A stretch of DNA of 46,413 nt from Pseudomonadota bacterium (GTDB lineage Bacteria; Pseudomonadota; Gammaproteobacteria; Steroidobacterales; SZUA-146), in the NCBI GenBank assembly GCA_039028935.1, contig JBCCHD010000031.1:1-46413 (forward strand), in the 5' to 3' direction. Of this stretch, positions 21,190 to 28,942 are shown piece after piece. The notes under the pieces were generated by a model. The model was not told the origin of the DNA and did no database searches. It saw only the letters and a list, made by a program, of their open reading frames with translations. Position 1 is the stretch's first letter. Each line of letters starts with the position of its first letter. The translations under genes were made by a program, and so were the position numbers.

Positions 21190-21310
21190 GAGTTCGCCTC
21201 ATCGTTTGGGGGATTCTGAGGTTTATGAGCCTGTCTGGGTACAAAGAGCAGGCTCAGGTGTATTTATACGCAACCTTGCCTTAACCCTCTGTGAACCAGT
21301 TCACGAATCC
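21162..21310 (-). ncRNA. Candidate structured small RNA or 3' UTR
   Basis: Read on the minus strand, this stretch carries the palindrome GTGAAC-TG-GTTCAC (21291-21304), a hairpin with perfect 8-base arms (TGAGCCTG 21226-21233 with CAGGCTCA 21249-21256, loop 15) and a terminator. It could be a small RNA of about 150 bases started near 21310, or the 3' end of the parvulin transcript. A possible -35 (TTGATA, complement 21336-21341) exists but the spacing to a -10 box is poor. I do not recognise a known RNA family. Confidence 0.35.
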
Positions 21311-21391
21311 TCAAATGATATAATTACTCTTTAAGTATCAATTACTTATGGGCAGTAAAAATTTCACTATCCCAGGGTTTATACGGGCTTT

Positions 21392-22189
21392 TTACGTCCG
21401 TTTATCGACAATTTGCGCTTTTGCTTTGACTGATTCGAGGAAGTCATTGACCTGATCTGTCGCTAATTGCTCGCGTAATTTATCGCTGACCGACTCAAAG
21501 GGTACTGCCCGTGTGTCTTCGACCAAGATGACGTGCCAACCAAACTGCGTTTGAACGGGAGTTTTACCGTAGTTACCGGGTTCGATACCAGGAAGAGCGT
21601 CACCAAATGGCTTGACCATTTGAGCGGCGGGAAACCAGCCTAGGTCGCCACCGCGTGAGGCGGAGGGGCCGGTAGAAAATTCTTCGGCTAGTGTGGCGAA
21701 ATCAGCGCCGGCGTCGAGCTGATTAATGAGATCCACAGCCTCTGACTCTTCTTTAACTAGTATGTGTCGTGCTTTGAATTCATTATCATTTTCACTTGTT
21801 TCAAACGCTGCCTGAACCTGTTCATCGGTAATCGGGTTATCTTCGCGAAATTGCTGCATGACGCGTTGGGCCATAAGGCTCATGCCCTGCATTTTTATGC
21901 GCATGCTGATGTCGGGATCTTGGTCGATTCCTTGCCGCTTCGCTTCCTCAACCATGGCGTAGAGCTGAGTGAGGTCATTGAGAATGAGTTCGTTTTCATC
22001 GTCGGTCGTTTCTCGATCGCCGAAACGCGCCTTGCGGTAGAAATCCATCATCTCGTCATAGATGGGCTGTCCGTCAACGGTCGCAATCACGGTGCCGGTA
22101 GGGGCGGGTACGTTGTCGTCGCTCTTATCGCCGGTCGGCGCACAAGCGATCGCCATGAGGCCGAGCAGCAGGATAGAAATGTGTTTCAT
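21392..22189 (-). CDS. Parvulin-type peptidylprolyl isomerase, lipoprotein
   Basis: A 265-residue protein from the ATG at 22189. The first 19 residues form a lipoprotein signal (KHISILLLGLMAIAC) with Cys at the lipobox, so it is probably anchored to a membrane in the periplasm. A SurA/PrsA-like N-terminal helical domain follows, then a parvulin rotamase domain (about 150-250) with RHILVKEESEA, FSTGPSASRGGDLGWF and FGWHVILVED. It likely assists folding of exported proteins. The frame stays open upstream to 22273, but that part overlaps bolA and has no signal. It is in a minus-strand run with bolA and yciB. Confidence 0.85.
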   Translation of the reverse strand: MKHISILLLGLMAIACAPTGDKSDDNVPAPTGTVIATVDGQPIYDEMMDFYRKARFGDRETTDDENELILNDLTQLYAMVEEAKRQGIDQDPDISMRIKMQGMSLMAQRVMQQFREDNPITDEQVQAAFETSENDNEFKARHILVKEESEAVDLINQLDAGADFATLAEEFSTGPSASRGGDLGWFPAAQMVKPFGDALPGIEPGNYGKTPVQTQFGWHVILVEDTRAVPFESVSDKLREQLATDQVNDFLESVKAKAQIVDKRT

Positions 22190-22235
22190 GAGTGGTCTCT
22201 CTTTGAGTGTGTAATAAAAAGATGGAAATACGGAG

Positions 22236-22505
22236 TCAGTCGGCCGGTGGAGTGGCCAAGATTCGCAGCGCATGGATATCGGTTTTCATCATGTCGCCCA
22301 GAACCTCGTAGATCAGTCGGTGGCGCTTAATGGTCGTTAGGCCATCAAACTCTGTGGCCGTAATTTTGAGCGTGAAATGCCCGTGGCCGTCCTTCGCGCC
22401 AGCGTGGCCGGCATGTTTGTGCGAATCGTCGATAATCTCGAGCGAATCAACGGTGAGCGCCTCCTGGAGGAGCGCTTTCATTCGTTCAATGCGTTCGGCG
22501 TTCAT
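22236..22505 (-). CDS. bolA: BolA-family protein
   Basis: BolA proteins work with monothiol glutaredoxins in iron-sulfur cluster handling and can act as regulators. The protein is 89 residues, the normal size. The typical elements are LEIIDDSHKHAGHAG, the FTLKI strand, RHRLIYEVLGDMM and a C-terminal HALRILA. The His in HRLIYEVL is the conserved ligand position. It sits 25 bases after yciB. It could be a paralogue of the main BolA rather than the morphogene, since several families look alike. Confidence 0.88.
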   Translation of the reverse strand: MNAERIERMKALLQEALTVDSLEIIDDSHKHAGHAGAKDGHGHFTLKITATEFDGLTTIKRHRLIYEVLGDMMKTDIHALRILATPPAD

Positions 22506-22530
22506 GGGCTCGCTGCGTATCTCGTTGGTG

Positions 22531-23118
22531 TTATTCGGAGGAAGAGGAAGAGTTGGAAAACTCGCCCTTAAATAGGTAAACCATCAGACTGATCATGAAA
22601 ACAAAGTTCAAAATGACGATGCCGAAGACTTTCCAGTTCACCCACGCCGCTTCGCTCATGCGAAACGCCACATAGAGGTTAATAAACCCCACAGATGCGA
22701 AATAGGCGATGCTCGCCATGTTGCTCACGCGGTATTTGTGCTCGGGCAGCTTGCCAAGATCGACACCGTCGTCGTCCCCCGCGGATAACGAGCCGATGGT
22801 TTCAAAGAAACTTTGTACCCCAGTTTTCTTACGAAAAAGCTGTGTCCAAAGAAGCACGGCGGCTACGATCCAATGGTAGACGCTGAATTTCCACTGCAAA
22901 AACTCTGGGTCCCGCAGAACCAAGGTGACGGTGCCCAGCACCACAAGCAGCACAGTGCTCACCAGATGCAGTTTGTTGGCTTCTCGTGTGCGCACCCATT
23001 CAATGATGGTCAGTAGGGTGACCGTGGCCATGAGCACTGCCGTGGCCACGTAGAAGTCGTAAAGTTTGTACGCACCAAAAAAAAGCGCGGCGGGAATCAA
23101 CACAAACGCCATCTGCAT
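22531..23118 (-). CDS. yciB: Inner membrane protein YciB (septation protein family)
   Basis: A 195-residue membrane protein (E. coli 179) with about five membrane helices. Family marks include the opening PAALFFGAYKLYDFYVAT, FSVYHWIVAAVLLWTQLF and the late WVNWKVFGIVILN. YciB affects envelope and division in enterobacteria; its molecular role is not settled. A Ser/Glu-rich tail ends the protein. It heads the minus-strand yciB-bolA-parvulin group and is divergent from yciO. Confidence 0.88.
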   Translation of the reverse strand: MQMAFVLIPAALFFGAYKLYDFYVATAVLMATVTLLTIIEWVRTREANKLHLVSTVLLVVLGTVTLVLRDPEFLQWKFSVYHWIVAAVLLWTQLFRKKTGVQSFFETIGSLSAGDDDGVDLGKLPEHKYRVSNMASIAYFASVGFINLYVAFRMSEAAWVNWKVFGIVILNFVFMISLMVYLFKGEFSNSSSSSE

Positions 23119-23225
23119 TGTCAGGTACCAGTAGCAAAATCGTCACGCATCATACCGCAGCCGACGCAGTGGGGCTAAGAACTCGATAGGGCCGCTTTTT
23201 TGCGTGTTTGCGCTTACAATACGGC

Positions 23226-23852
23226 ATGGCCAGGCTACTTGAAGTGCACCCCGACAACCCCCAGCCCCACCGTCTGAGGCAGGCGGCGGAAATGATTCAG
23301 GGGGGCGGCATTGTCGTGTTCCCGACCGACTCGTGCTATGCGCTCGCGTGTCGGCCCGGCAATACCCAGAGCGTCGAGCGCATGCGCCGCCTCAAGCAGC
23401 TTGAAAAGCGGCATTTGTACACGCTTATTTGTAAAGATCTCAAGGATCTTGCCAAGTTTGCTCAGGTGGATAATACGGCGTTTCGATTGCTCAAGTCCCA
23501 CACCCCCGGGCCGTACACGTTTATTCTCAAGGCGAGCCGCGAGGTGCCCAATCGCCTGCAAACCAAGAAACGCAAAACCATCGGTATCCGGGTACCCGAC
23601 CACCCGGTAGCCCAGGCGCTGCTGGCGGCGGTAGAGGGGCCATTGCTCAGCACCACCGTCGAACTGCCGGGTGCCGATATGCCGCTCAACGATGCCTTTG
23701 AGATCGATGAAGCGTGGGGCCACTCGGTGGACGTAATCCTCGACGCCGGCGCGTGTGGTATCGCCCATACCACCATCCTCGACCTCAGCGGCCGCGATGT
23801 TGAAGTCGTGCGCGAGGGCAAGGGGCCCATCGACGGCTTGTTCGACGGCTAA
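23226..23852 (+). CDS. yciO: YciO-family threonylcarbamoyl-AMP synthase-like protein
   Basis: A 208-residue protein (E. coli YciO 206) related to TsaC/Sua5, which make threonylcarbamoyl-AMP for tRNA t6A. YciO proteins are a side branch whose role is less sure. The sequence shows GGIVVFPTDSCYALAC, KRHLYTLICKD, FILKASREVP, RKTIGIRVPDH and a C-terminal EVVREGKGPID. I use the ATG at 23226; a TTG six codons earlier is also open. TACAAT at 23215-23220 lies only five bases before this ATG. Confidence 0.88.
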   Translation: MARLLEVHPDNPQPHRLRQAAEMIQGGGIVVFPTDSCYALACRPGNTQSVERMRRLKQLEKRHLYTLICKDLKDLAKFAQVDNTAFRLLKSHTPGPYTFILKASREVPNRLQTKKRKTIGIRVPDHPVAQALLAAVEGPLLSTTVELPGADMPLNDAFEIDEAWGHSVDVILDAGACGIAHTTILDLSGRDVEVVREGKGPIDGLFDG

Positions 23853-24544
23853 CCGCATGGCCGACTGCGGCGGCGCACAGAGCGTAGCGAGCATCTGCCG
23901 CGCGTTTCCGTTCTTCTAAACCGTCCCATGGCGTCCCTCGTCGGTCGTCGATGCGTAGCAGTCCCGGTCAGTGCGGATCACAAAAATGCGCAAATGATTC
24001 GAATGAACGAGCATGGGTGCCGCGATCCGATGTGCCGCCTCGGCCACAGCGCTGTGGCGACGTTCGGTGGATCACGCGGCCCGTTTGCTCGACGTCAGGG
24101 AGGACGATGACGGCTCAGTTCATTCTGCGCGATTGGTGTCCCGATGAATACTATGAACATTTATTGAATCTTCAACGCGCTAAAGACAAAACTGAAGCCA
24201 AAAGATTAGCTACATCAGCGACCGATCTTCGGCAGAGGGGGGTGGCCAACCTGTCCGCGATGCGTTGGCACACCCTGGGTCAAACGCCGGTTCTGTGCCG
24301 AAGTAAAAACCGACGGCAATCCACTACTGCATCCCCGCGCCGACCTCGGTAAACTTACCCCGATTGGGGCGGTGTGTGGTCAGTCTCGTTGTCATGAGTT
24401 TGGGCGACACGCGAGGCGTTGGTCGGCGACACAGTGTCATTTCCTGTTCTGAACTTTGATCGGGTGCGGTCTACGCGTTCCCGTTGCTGTGTTGATTCCA
24501 GTGACCGAGTCAAGCCAAGCGTCGATAGGTAAGAGTTTGCATAC
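23853..24544 (+). other. Region of about 690 bases with at most one small gene
   Basis: No family-level match is visible here. Open frames at 23928-24110 and 23951-24352 are the only sizeable ones, and only the second half of the latter (from 24107) looks possible. In pseudomonads trpS and other genes often lie between yciO and scpA; none is present here. Confidence 0.6.
24107..24352 (+). CDS. Possible small hypothetical protein, 81 residues
   Basis: I do not recognise this product. The ATG is preceded by GGGAGG (24098-24103), which is a good ribosome-binding sequence but only three bases away. The first half looks protein-like (FILRDWCPDEYYEHLLNLQ), while the end is rich in Arg, Thr and Pro and looks random. 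It may be a small gene, the relic of a longer one, or chance. Confidence 0.3.
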   Translation: MTAQFILRDWCPDEYYEHLLNLQRAKDKTEAKRLATSATDLRQRGVANLSAMRWHTLGQTPVLCRSKNRRQSTTASPRRPR

Positions 24545-25597
24545 GTGAGTAATAGCCAAAACAGCAACGAATCCAGCGCAGACGAACCGGCCAGCAGCAA
24601 CGGGCCGTCCACCGCCCCGACTGACGCCATCGAAAAGGCGAAGGGTGACGAGCAGCCGGAACACGCCGATCCGCAGGCCAATACGTCTGACGATTCGACT
24701 GGTAGCCAACGCACTACGGAAACCGCGGAGTTAGGGCCTCAGCTTGAGGTCATTGATGGTGCGGGTGAAGGCGGAGAAGGGCGTCGACCTGTTCAAGGCG
24801 AAATGCCTTTCGCGGTTGTTGAGGGCGAACCGTATACACAGCTGCCGCAGGATCTGTACATCCCACCGCACGCGCTCAAGATCTTTTTGGAGGCGTTCGA
24901 GGGCCCGCTGGATCTGCTTCTTTACCTTATCAAGCGCCAGAACCTCGATATTCTCGATGTGCCGATTGCTGAGATTACCCGGCAGTACACCGAATACATC
25001 GATCTGATGCACGAGCTTCAGCTTGAATTGGCGGGTGAATACCTGGTGATGGCGGCGATGCTCGCGGAAATCATATCGCGCATGTTGCTCCCCCGAGCGA
25101 ATGAAGAGGAGGGCGACGAAGAAGATCCGCGCGCTGAGCTGGTTCGCCGTCTTCAGGAGTACGAGCGGTACAAAAAGGCCGCGGAAGATATCGATAAGCT
25201 GCCGCGCATGGAGCGCGATAATTTCGCGGCTACAGCGGACGTGGTGCATGAGGAGCCGGCAGAAGAGCTCGTGCCGGATGTGGACCTGCGGGAGGTGCTC
25301 ATCGCCCTGCAGGAGGTCATTCAGCGCGCCGAGATGTATAAACACCATCAGGTAGACGCCGAACCGTTGTCGGTACGCGAGAAAATGAGTGACGTGTTGA
25401 GTCGCCTGAGCAACAACGAATTTCATGACTTCAGAGATTTCTTCGACGTGACCGAGGGCCGTATGGGTGTGGTGGTGACGTTTTTAGCGATTCTCGAGTT
25501 GGTCAAAGAATCGTTGGTCGAACTCGTTCAGAGCGAACCGTTTGCCCCGATTCATCTACGAAGCAGCACTGAAAGTACCGCTGAAAGCGGCGGCTAG
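24545..25597 (+). CDS. scpA: Segregation and condensation protein A
   Basis: ScpA is the kleisin that bridges the SMC heads and binds ScpB. The protein is 350 residues from a GTG at 24545. The kleisin core (from about residue 113) has LEAFEGPLDLLLYLIKRQ, PIAEITRQYTEYI and GEYLVMAAMLAEI, followed by RAELVRRLQEYERYK and a C-terminal winged helix. About 85 residues before the core are rich in Ser, Asp, Glu and Thr and look disordered; an internal ATG at 24803 would give a form without them. The sequence PYTQLPQDLYIPPHAL just before the core is also seen in related ScpA proteins as I recall them, so the upstream region is at least partly real. scpB follows 21 bases later. Confidence 0.94.
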   Translation: MSNSQNSNESSADEPASSNGPSTAPTDAIEKAKGDEQPEHADPQANTSDDSTGSQRTTETAELGPQLEVIDGAGEGGEGRRPVQGEMPFAVVEGEPYTQLPQDLYIPPHALKIFLEAFEGPLDLLLYLIKRQNLDILDVPIAEITRQYTEYIDLMHELQLELAGEYLVMAAMLAEIISRMLLPRANEEEGDEEDPRAELVRRLQEYERYKKAAEDIDKLPRMERDNFAATADVVHEEPAEELVPDVDLREVLIALQEVIQRAEMYKHHQVDAEPLSVREKMSDVLSRLSNNEFHDFRDFFDVTEGRMGVVVTFLAILELVKESLVELVQSEPFAPIHLRSSTESTAESGG

Positions 25598-25618
25598 ATT
25601 GAGACAAAGAGAACCACG

Positions 25619-26452
25619 ATGGACCAAAAAATCATAAGAAACGTTGTTGAAGCTTCACTGTTCGCGGCTGGGCGGCCGATGTCGATGAATGAACTGCTTA
25701 GGCTGTTCAGCGAAGATGAGCGTCCCGAGCGAAAAGTGATGAAGGAAATCATCGCGTCGCTTTCGAGCGACTACGAGGAACGAGGTATTGAGCTCATTGA
25801 AGTGGCGAGTGGGTATCGTATTCAGGTACGCCACCAGATGGGTGAGTGGTTGGGTCGACTCAATGACCGCAAGCCGCCTCGCTACTCGCGCGCACTGATG
25901 GAAACGCTCGCACTGATCGCATATCGACAGCCCATTACGCGTGGAGACATTGAAGACGTACGTGGCGTGAGCGTGAGCACCAACATCATACGAACTTTGC
26001 TTGAGCGTGGCTGGGTGCGCATCGTGGGTCATCGCGATGTGCCAGGGCGACCGGCGATGTTTGGCACGTCAAAAGAATTTCTGGATTACTTCAACTTGAA
26101 GTCGTTGGATGAGCTGCCCAGTCTGGCGGAGCTTAAAGATATCGACAACATGAACGCCGAACTCGACTTTGGCACACCACCTTATGAAGACGGCGACGAG
26201 GTCGATGACATGCACACGGCCGATGGTGGTGATGCGGGCGCCGAGCTCGAAGAGGGTGCTGACGAAGAATTTGTCGCCGAAGTGGACGACGAAACGACCC
26301 CGTCGAACCTGTCCAGTGCGGAGGCTCCCCAGCTTGACGACGACTTTGAGGATGACGAACTCGAGGAACTCGATGAACTGGATCAACAGGATGAGTTGGA
26401 CGAGGGTGGCGAAGACGACGCGGTAGAGACGCCGCAGACCGTCACTGTCTAA
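25619..26452 (+). CDS. scpB: Segregation and condensation protein B
   Basis: ScpB forms a dimer that binds ScpA in the SMC complex. The protein is 277 residues. Two winged-helix domains lie in about 1-165, with IRNVVEASLFAAGRPMSM, ALMETLALIAYRQPITRGDIE and GRPAMFGTSKEFLDYF. From about 185 the protein is a very acidic tail, mostly Asp and Glu, with no fold. Such tails occur in other proteobacterial ScpB proteins. It follows scpA, and rluB starts eight bases after its stop. Confidence 0.95.
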   Translation: MDQKIIRNVVEASLFAAGRPMSMNELLRLFSEDERPERKVMKEIIASLSSDYEERGIELIEVASGYRIQVRHQMGEWLGRLNDRKPPRYSRALMETLALIAYRQPITRGDIEDVRGVSVSTNIIRTLLERGWVRIVGHRDVPGRPAMFGTSKEFLDYFNLKSLDELPSLAELKDIDNMNAELDFGTPPYEDGDEVDDMHTADGGDAGAELEEGADEEFVAEVDDETTPSNLSSAEAPQLDDDFEDDELEELDELDQQDELDEGGEDDAVETPQTVTV

Positions 26453-26460
26453 CAATTACC

Positions 26461-27270
26461 GTGTCGGGCGAGCGCATCCAAAAAACGCTTGCGAATGCTG
26501 GAGTCGGTTCGCGTCGTCAAGTTGAGCGGATGATTCAAGAAGGACGGATTGTCGTCAATGGCCAACCTGGTCATCTTGGGCAAAAAGTGTCGGCAACCGA
26601 TCGGATTATGGTTGACGGCCAACGCGTGGACGTCAAAGTCGAATCGAACAACAAGCAGGTACTTGTCTACCACAAACCCGTTGGCGAGATTACCGGCCAA
26701 CGCGATCCACACGGTCGACCTTCGGTGTTTGATAATTTGCCCGCGCCGGCGCAAGGGCGTTGGATTGTGGTCGGGCGACTCGATATCAATACGTGTGGAT
26801 TGTTGCTGTTTACAACCGATGGCGAACTGGCCAATCGCCTCATGCATCCTTCTAGTGGCTTGCAGCGCGAGTATGCGGTACGGGTCTTAGGCAATGTCAC
26901 CGCCGATGTTTTAAAGCGTCTTACTCAAGGTGTGAAACTCGAGGACGGCATGGCGCGGTTTAAGCGCATCAAAGAGGGCGGTGGAGAGGGCGCCAATCGC
27001 TGGTTCCGGGTGGTGCTGACCGAAGGACGCCAACGCGAAGTGCGACGCCTGTGGGAAGCGGTCGACTGCAAAGTGAATCGACTGATTCGAGTGCGGTTTG
27101 GTAACGTCAATTTGGATCGTACCTTGCGCACCGGCCAAACCCGTTTGCTCAGCGACGCCGAAGTCGCTCGACTCTATGAGCTGGCCGGGCTGTCCAGTAA
27201 GCCTTCCGGCGCGACTCACACTAAAAAACGCGGGGGTAAGAAACGTTCACGCCGCATGTTTCGTCGTTAG
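26461..27270 (+). CDS. rluB: 23S rRNA pseudouridine(2605) synthase RluB
   Basis: RluB makes pseudouridine 2605 in 23S rRNA. The protein is 269 residues from a GTG. An S4 RNA-binding domain (about 3-50, with ERIQKTLANAGVGSRRQVE) precedes the catalytic domain. The catalytic Asp108 is in VGRLDINTCGLLLFTTDG. EGRQREVRRLWEAVDCKV is the conserved late motif. A basic Lys/Arg/Gly tail ends the protein. scpA-scpB-rluB is a common gammaproteobacterial order. Confidence 0.94.
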   Translation: MSGERIQKTLANAGVGSRRQVERMIQEGRIVVNGQPGHLGQKVSATDRIMVDGQRVDVKVESNNKQVLVYHKPVGEITGQRDPHGRPSVFDNLPAPAQGRWIVVGRLDINTCGLLLFTTDGELANRLMHPSSGLQREYAVRVLGNVTADVLKRLTQGVKLEDGMARFKRIKEGGGEGANRWFRVVLTEGRQREVRRLWEAVDCKVNRLIRVRFGNVNLDRTLRTGQTRLLSDAEVARLYELAGLSSKPSGATHTKKRGGKKRSRRMFRR

Positions 27271-27379
27271 CGACGGGTTCATACCTACTCGAAGGCAAGT
27301 TCGTCGCTGGCGAACCTGAGCAAGTTCTCGGGCGATCACGATTTCCGATTAGCGGATGGCCGCGCCATAAAAAACGGCG

Positions 27380-28141
27380 TTATTTGGGCTGCGCGTCAAA
27401 CGTCTTGCCGGTAGTCCCCTGGCTGTCGGGTCCAAGGCAATAGATAAACGGTGCGAGTACTTCGTCGGGGGTCAGCAACCGCGATTTGTCTTCAGCTGGA
27501 TAAGCGGCCGCGCGCATGCCGGTGCGCGTGGCGCCGGGGTTGACGCTATTGGAGCGAATGCCGTCCGGACGATCGTGTTCATCCGCCACGATTTGCATCA
27601 GGCCTTCTACGCCGAACTTTGATACCGCGTAGGCGCCCCAATGGGCCCGGCCTTTGCGTCCAACTGAGCTCGACGCAAACACAATGGCGGCATCCGCGGA
27701 TTTTTCCAAAAGTGGTATGCAGGCCCGTGTTAGTAGAAATACTGCGTTGAGGTTGATGTGAATGACGTCATGCCAGGTCATCGGAGTGTAGTGCGCGATC
27801 GGAGAGTTATTACCCAAAATGCCAGCGATGTGAGCCAATCCATCGAGTCGACCAAACTCGCCTTCGATGACGTTGGCCAGTTCTTCGTAGTGATCGAGCT
27901 TGGCGCGTTTGAAGTCGAGCGGCAACAGCGCCGGCGTTGCGCCGCCATCCGCGACAATTGCATCGTACACGTCATTAAGCTTGTTCTTGTCGCGACCATT
28001 TAGAATGACCGTCGCACCGAGCTGTGCGCAACGTCGCGCAAGCGCCGCGCCGATGCCGTCGCTGGCGCCGGTGATGAGCAGCACGCGGTCTGCAAGACAG
28101 TCGTTTTGTGGCACATAGTCAGGCAATGAATGGATCGTCAT
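27380..28141 (-). CDS. yciK: YciK-family short-chain dehydrogenase/reductase
   Basis: A 253-residue classical SDR (E. coli YciK 252). The NAD(P) motif TGASDGIG is near residue 25, the catalytic pattern YAVSKFG near 170 is preceded by a Ser-rich SSSVGRKGRAHWG, and NPGATRTGMRAAAYP is the YciK-type late loop. The substrate is unknown. It is the last gene of a minus-strand run with a synthase-like gene, rmuC, a HAD phosphatase and ubiG; yciK next to mupP and ubiG is known in pseudomonads. Confidence 0.87.
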   Translation of the reverse strand: MTIHSLPDYVPQNDCLADRVLLITGASDGIGAALARRCAQLGATVILNGRDKNKLNDVYDAIVADGGATPALLPLDFKRAKLDHYEELANVIEGEFGRLDGLAHIAGILGNNSPIAHYTPMTWHDVIHINLNAVFLLTRACIPLLEKSADAAIVFASSSVGRKGRAHWGAYAVSKFGVEGLMQIVADEHDRPDGIRSNSVNPGATRTGMRAAAYPAEDKSRLLTPDEVLAPFIYCLGPDSQGTTGKTFDAQPK

Positions 28142-28156
28142 AGTGGGCGCTCCGAA

Positions 28157-28936
28157 TCAGACACTGCGCGAAGCTTGACGTGCAAAACGCCAGCTTGCAA
28201 GCATGCTGCGCAATCCAAGCGGCGCGCCACTATGAGAAGGTGGGGCCTCGGTCAGTCCGGTCTGCCACCAGCGGCGATCGTGTTCGATCAAAATTCGATT
28301 GGCGGCCGGCATAGGTGGCATTGCACTCAAGCACTGTTTCAAAGCGTGGTTTGAATCGTTGGTGCGCGCCAGCGCGTTGGACGGGGTGAGCACACGACTG
28401 TCGTCAAAGAATTGGGGATGATTTGAAACCAACAGCGCGTAGAACAACGCCGTCCAGTCAGCGACCTGATTCGCCTCGCTGACGGAGGCGCCACTGACGA
28501 GCGACAGTAAGGCGTGAAACGTGCCAAAGCGCAATTCGGCGTACTGGTGCCAAATCTCGGTGCTGCTCATCGCGGTTCGCTGTTGGGTCATCAGCGCGCC
28601 GTGCAGATGTTCGTGCATAGTCTGTGCAATGGCTTGTCCACAGTCGGGCGTCGCGGTCGCCGATACCGACCCCATCAACGCCTTGGTTATCGGATGTCGG
28701 GCGGGCAGGGTGCCGTTGAGTTCTTCATGCCACCACACGCTTTTTTCGGCGATGACTTCGGCGCCGACGGTGGTCAACAAGTCCATGGCGTGTGCAAAAC
28801 ACAAGGCGGCTTTAACGCCGGGGCGGAATCGAGCGGCGCTAAAGTGTGCCGCCCAAAATTTGGCGGACCCATTGACAACCGATTGTTCAAACAGCTGATC
28901 GATCGGTGTGTCTGCTTCTTCGAGTGGTCTACTCAC
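28157..28936 (-). CDS. Squalene/phytoene synthase-like protein, probably non-catalytic
   Basis: A 259-residue protein of uncertain function. Its first third resembles squalene and phytoene synthases: RFRPGVKAALCFAHAMD, then KSVWWHEELNGTL and ARHPITKAL, matching the WWREEL and HPV motifs of that family. The two Asp-rich motifs needed to bind the diphosphate (DxxxD type) are not present: the first would fall at about AMDLLTTVG. So it may be a non-catalytic relative, as with the NDUFAF6-like group, but this is inference from memory of the families. It sits between yciK and rmuC, six and fifteen bases from its neighbours, so it is part of the operon. Confidence 0.55.
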   Translation of the reverse strand: MSRPLEEADTPIDQLFEQSVVNGSAKFWAAHFSAARFRPGVKAALCFAHAMDLLTTVGAEVIAEKSVWWHEELNGTLPARHPITKALMGSVSATATPDCGQAIAQTMHEHLHGALMTQQRTAMSSTEIWHQYAELRFGTFHALLSLVSGASVSEANQVADWTALFYALLVSNHPQFFDDSRVLTPSNALARTNDSNHALKQCLSAMPPMPAANRILIEHDRRWWQTGLTEAPPSHSGAPLGLRSMLASWRFARQASRSV

Positions 28937-28942
28937 GATGGG

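Larger units (their letters stand above)
20835..21391. other. Intergenic region of about 560 bases
   Basis: This stretch separates the DUF6502 operon from the parvulin gene. It is A+T-rich. It holds a minus-strand terminator, a stable hairpin and a 14-base palindrome at the right, described in separate entries. A 66-codon frame at 21019-21219 has no family pattern and runs through the terminator, so I do not call it a gene. Confidence 0.7.

Noticed and set aside
21019-21219. 66-codon frame in the islet
   Set aside because: It runs through a terminator hairpin, has no ribosome-binding site and no family similarity.
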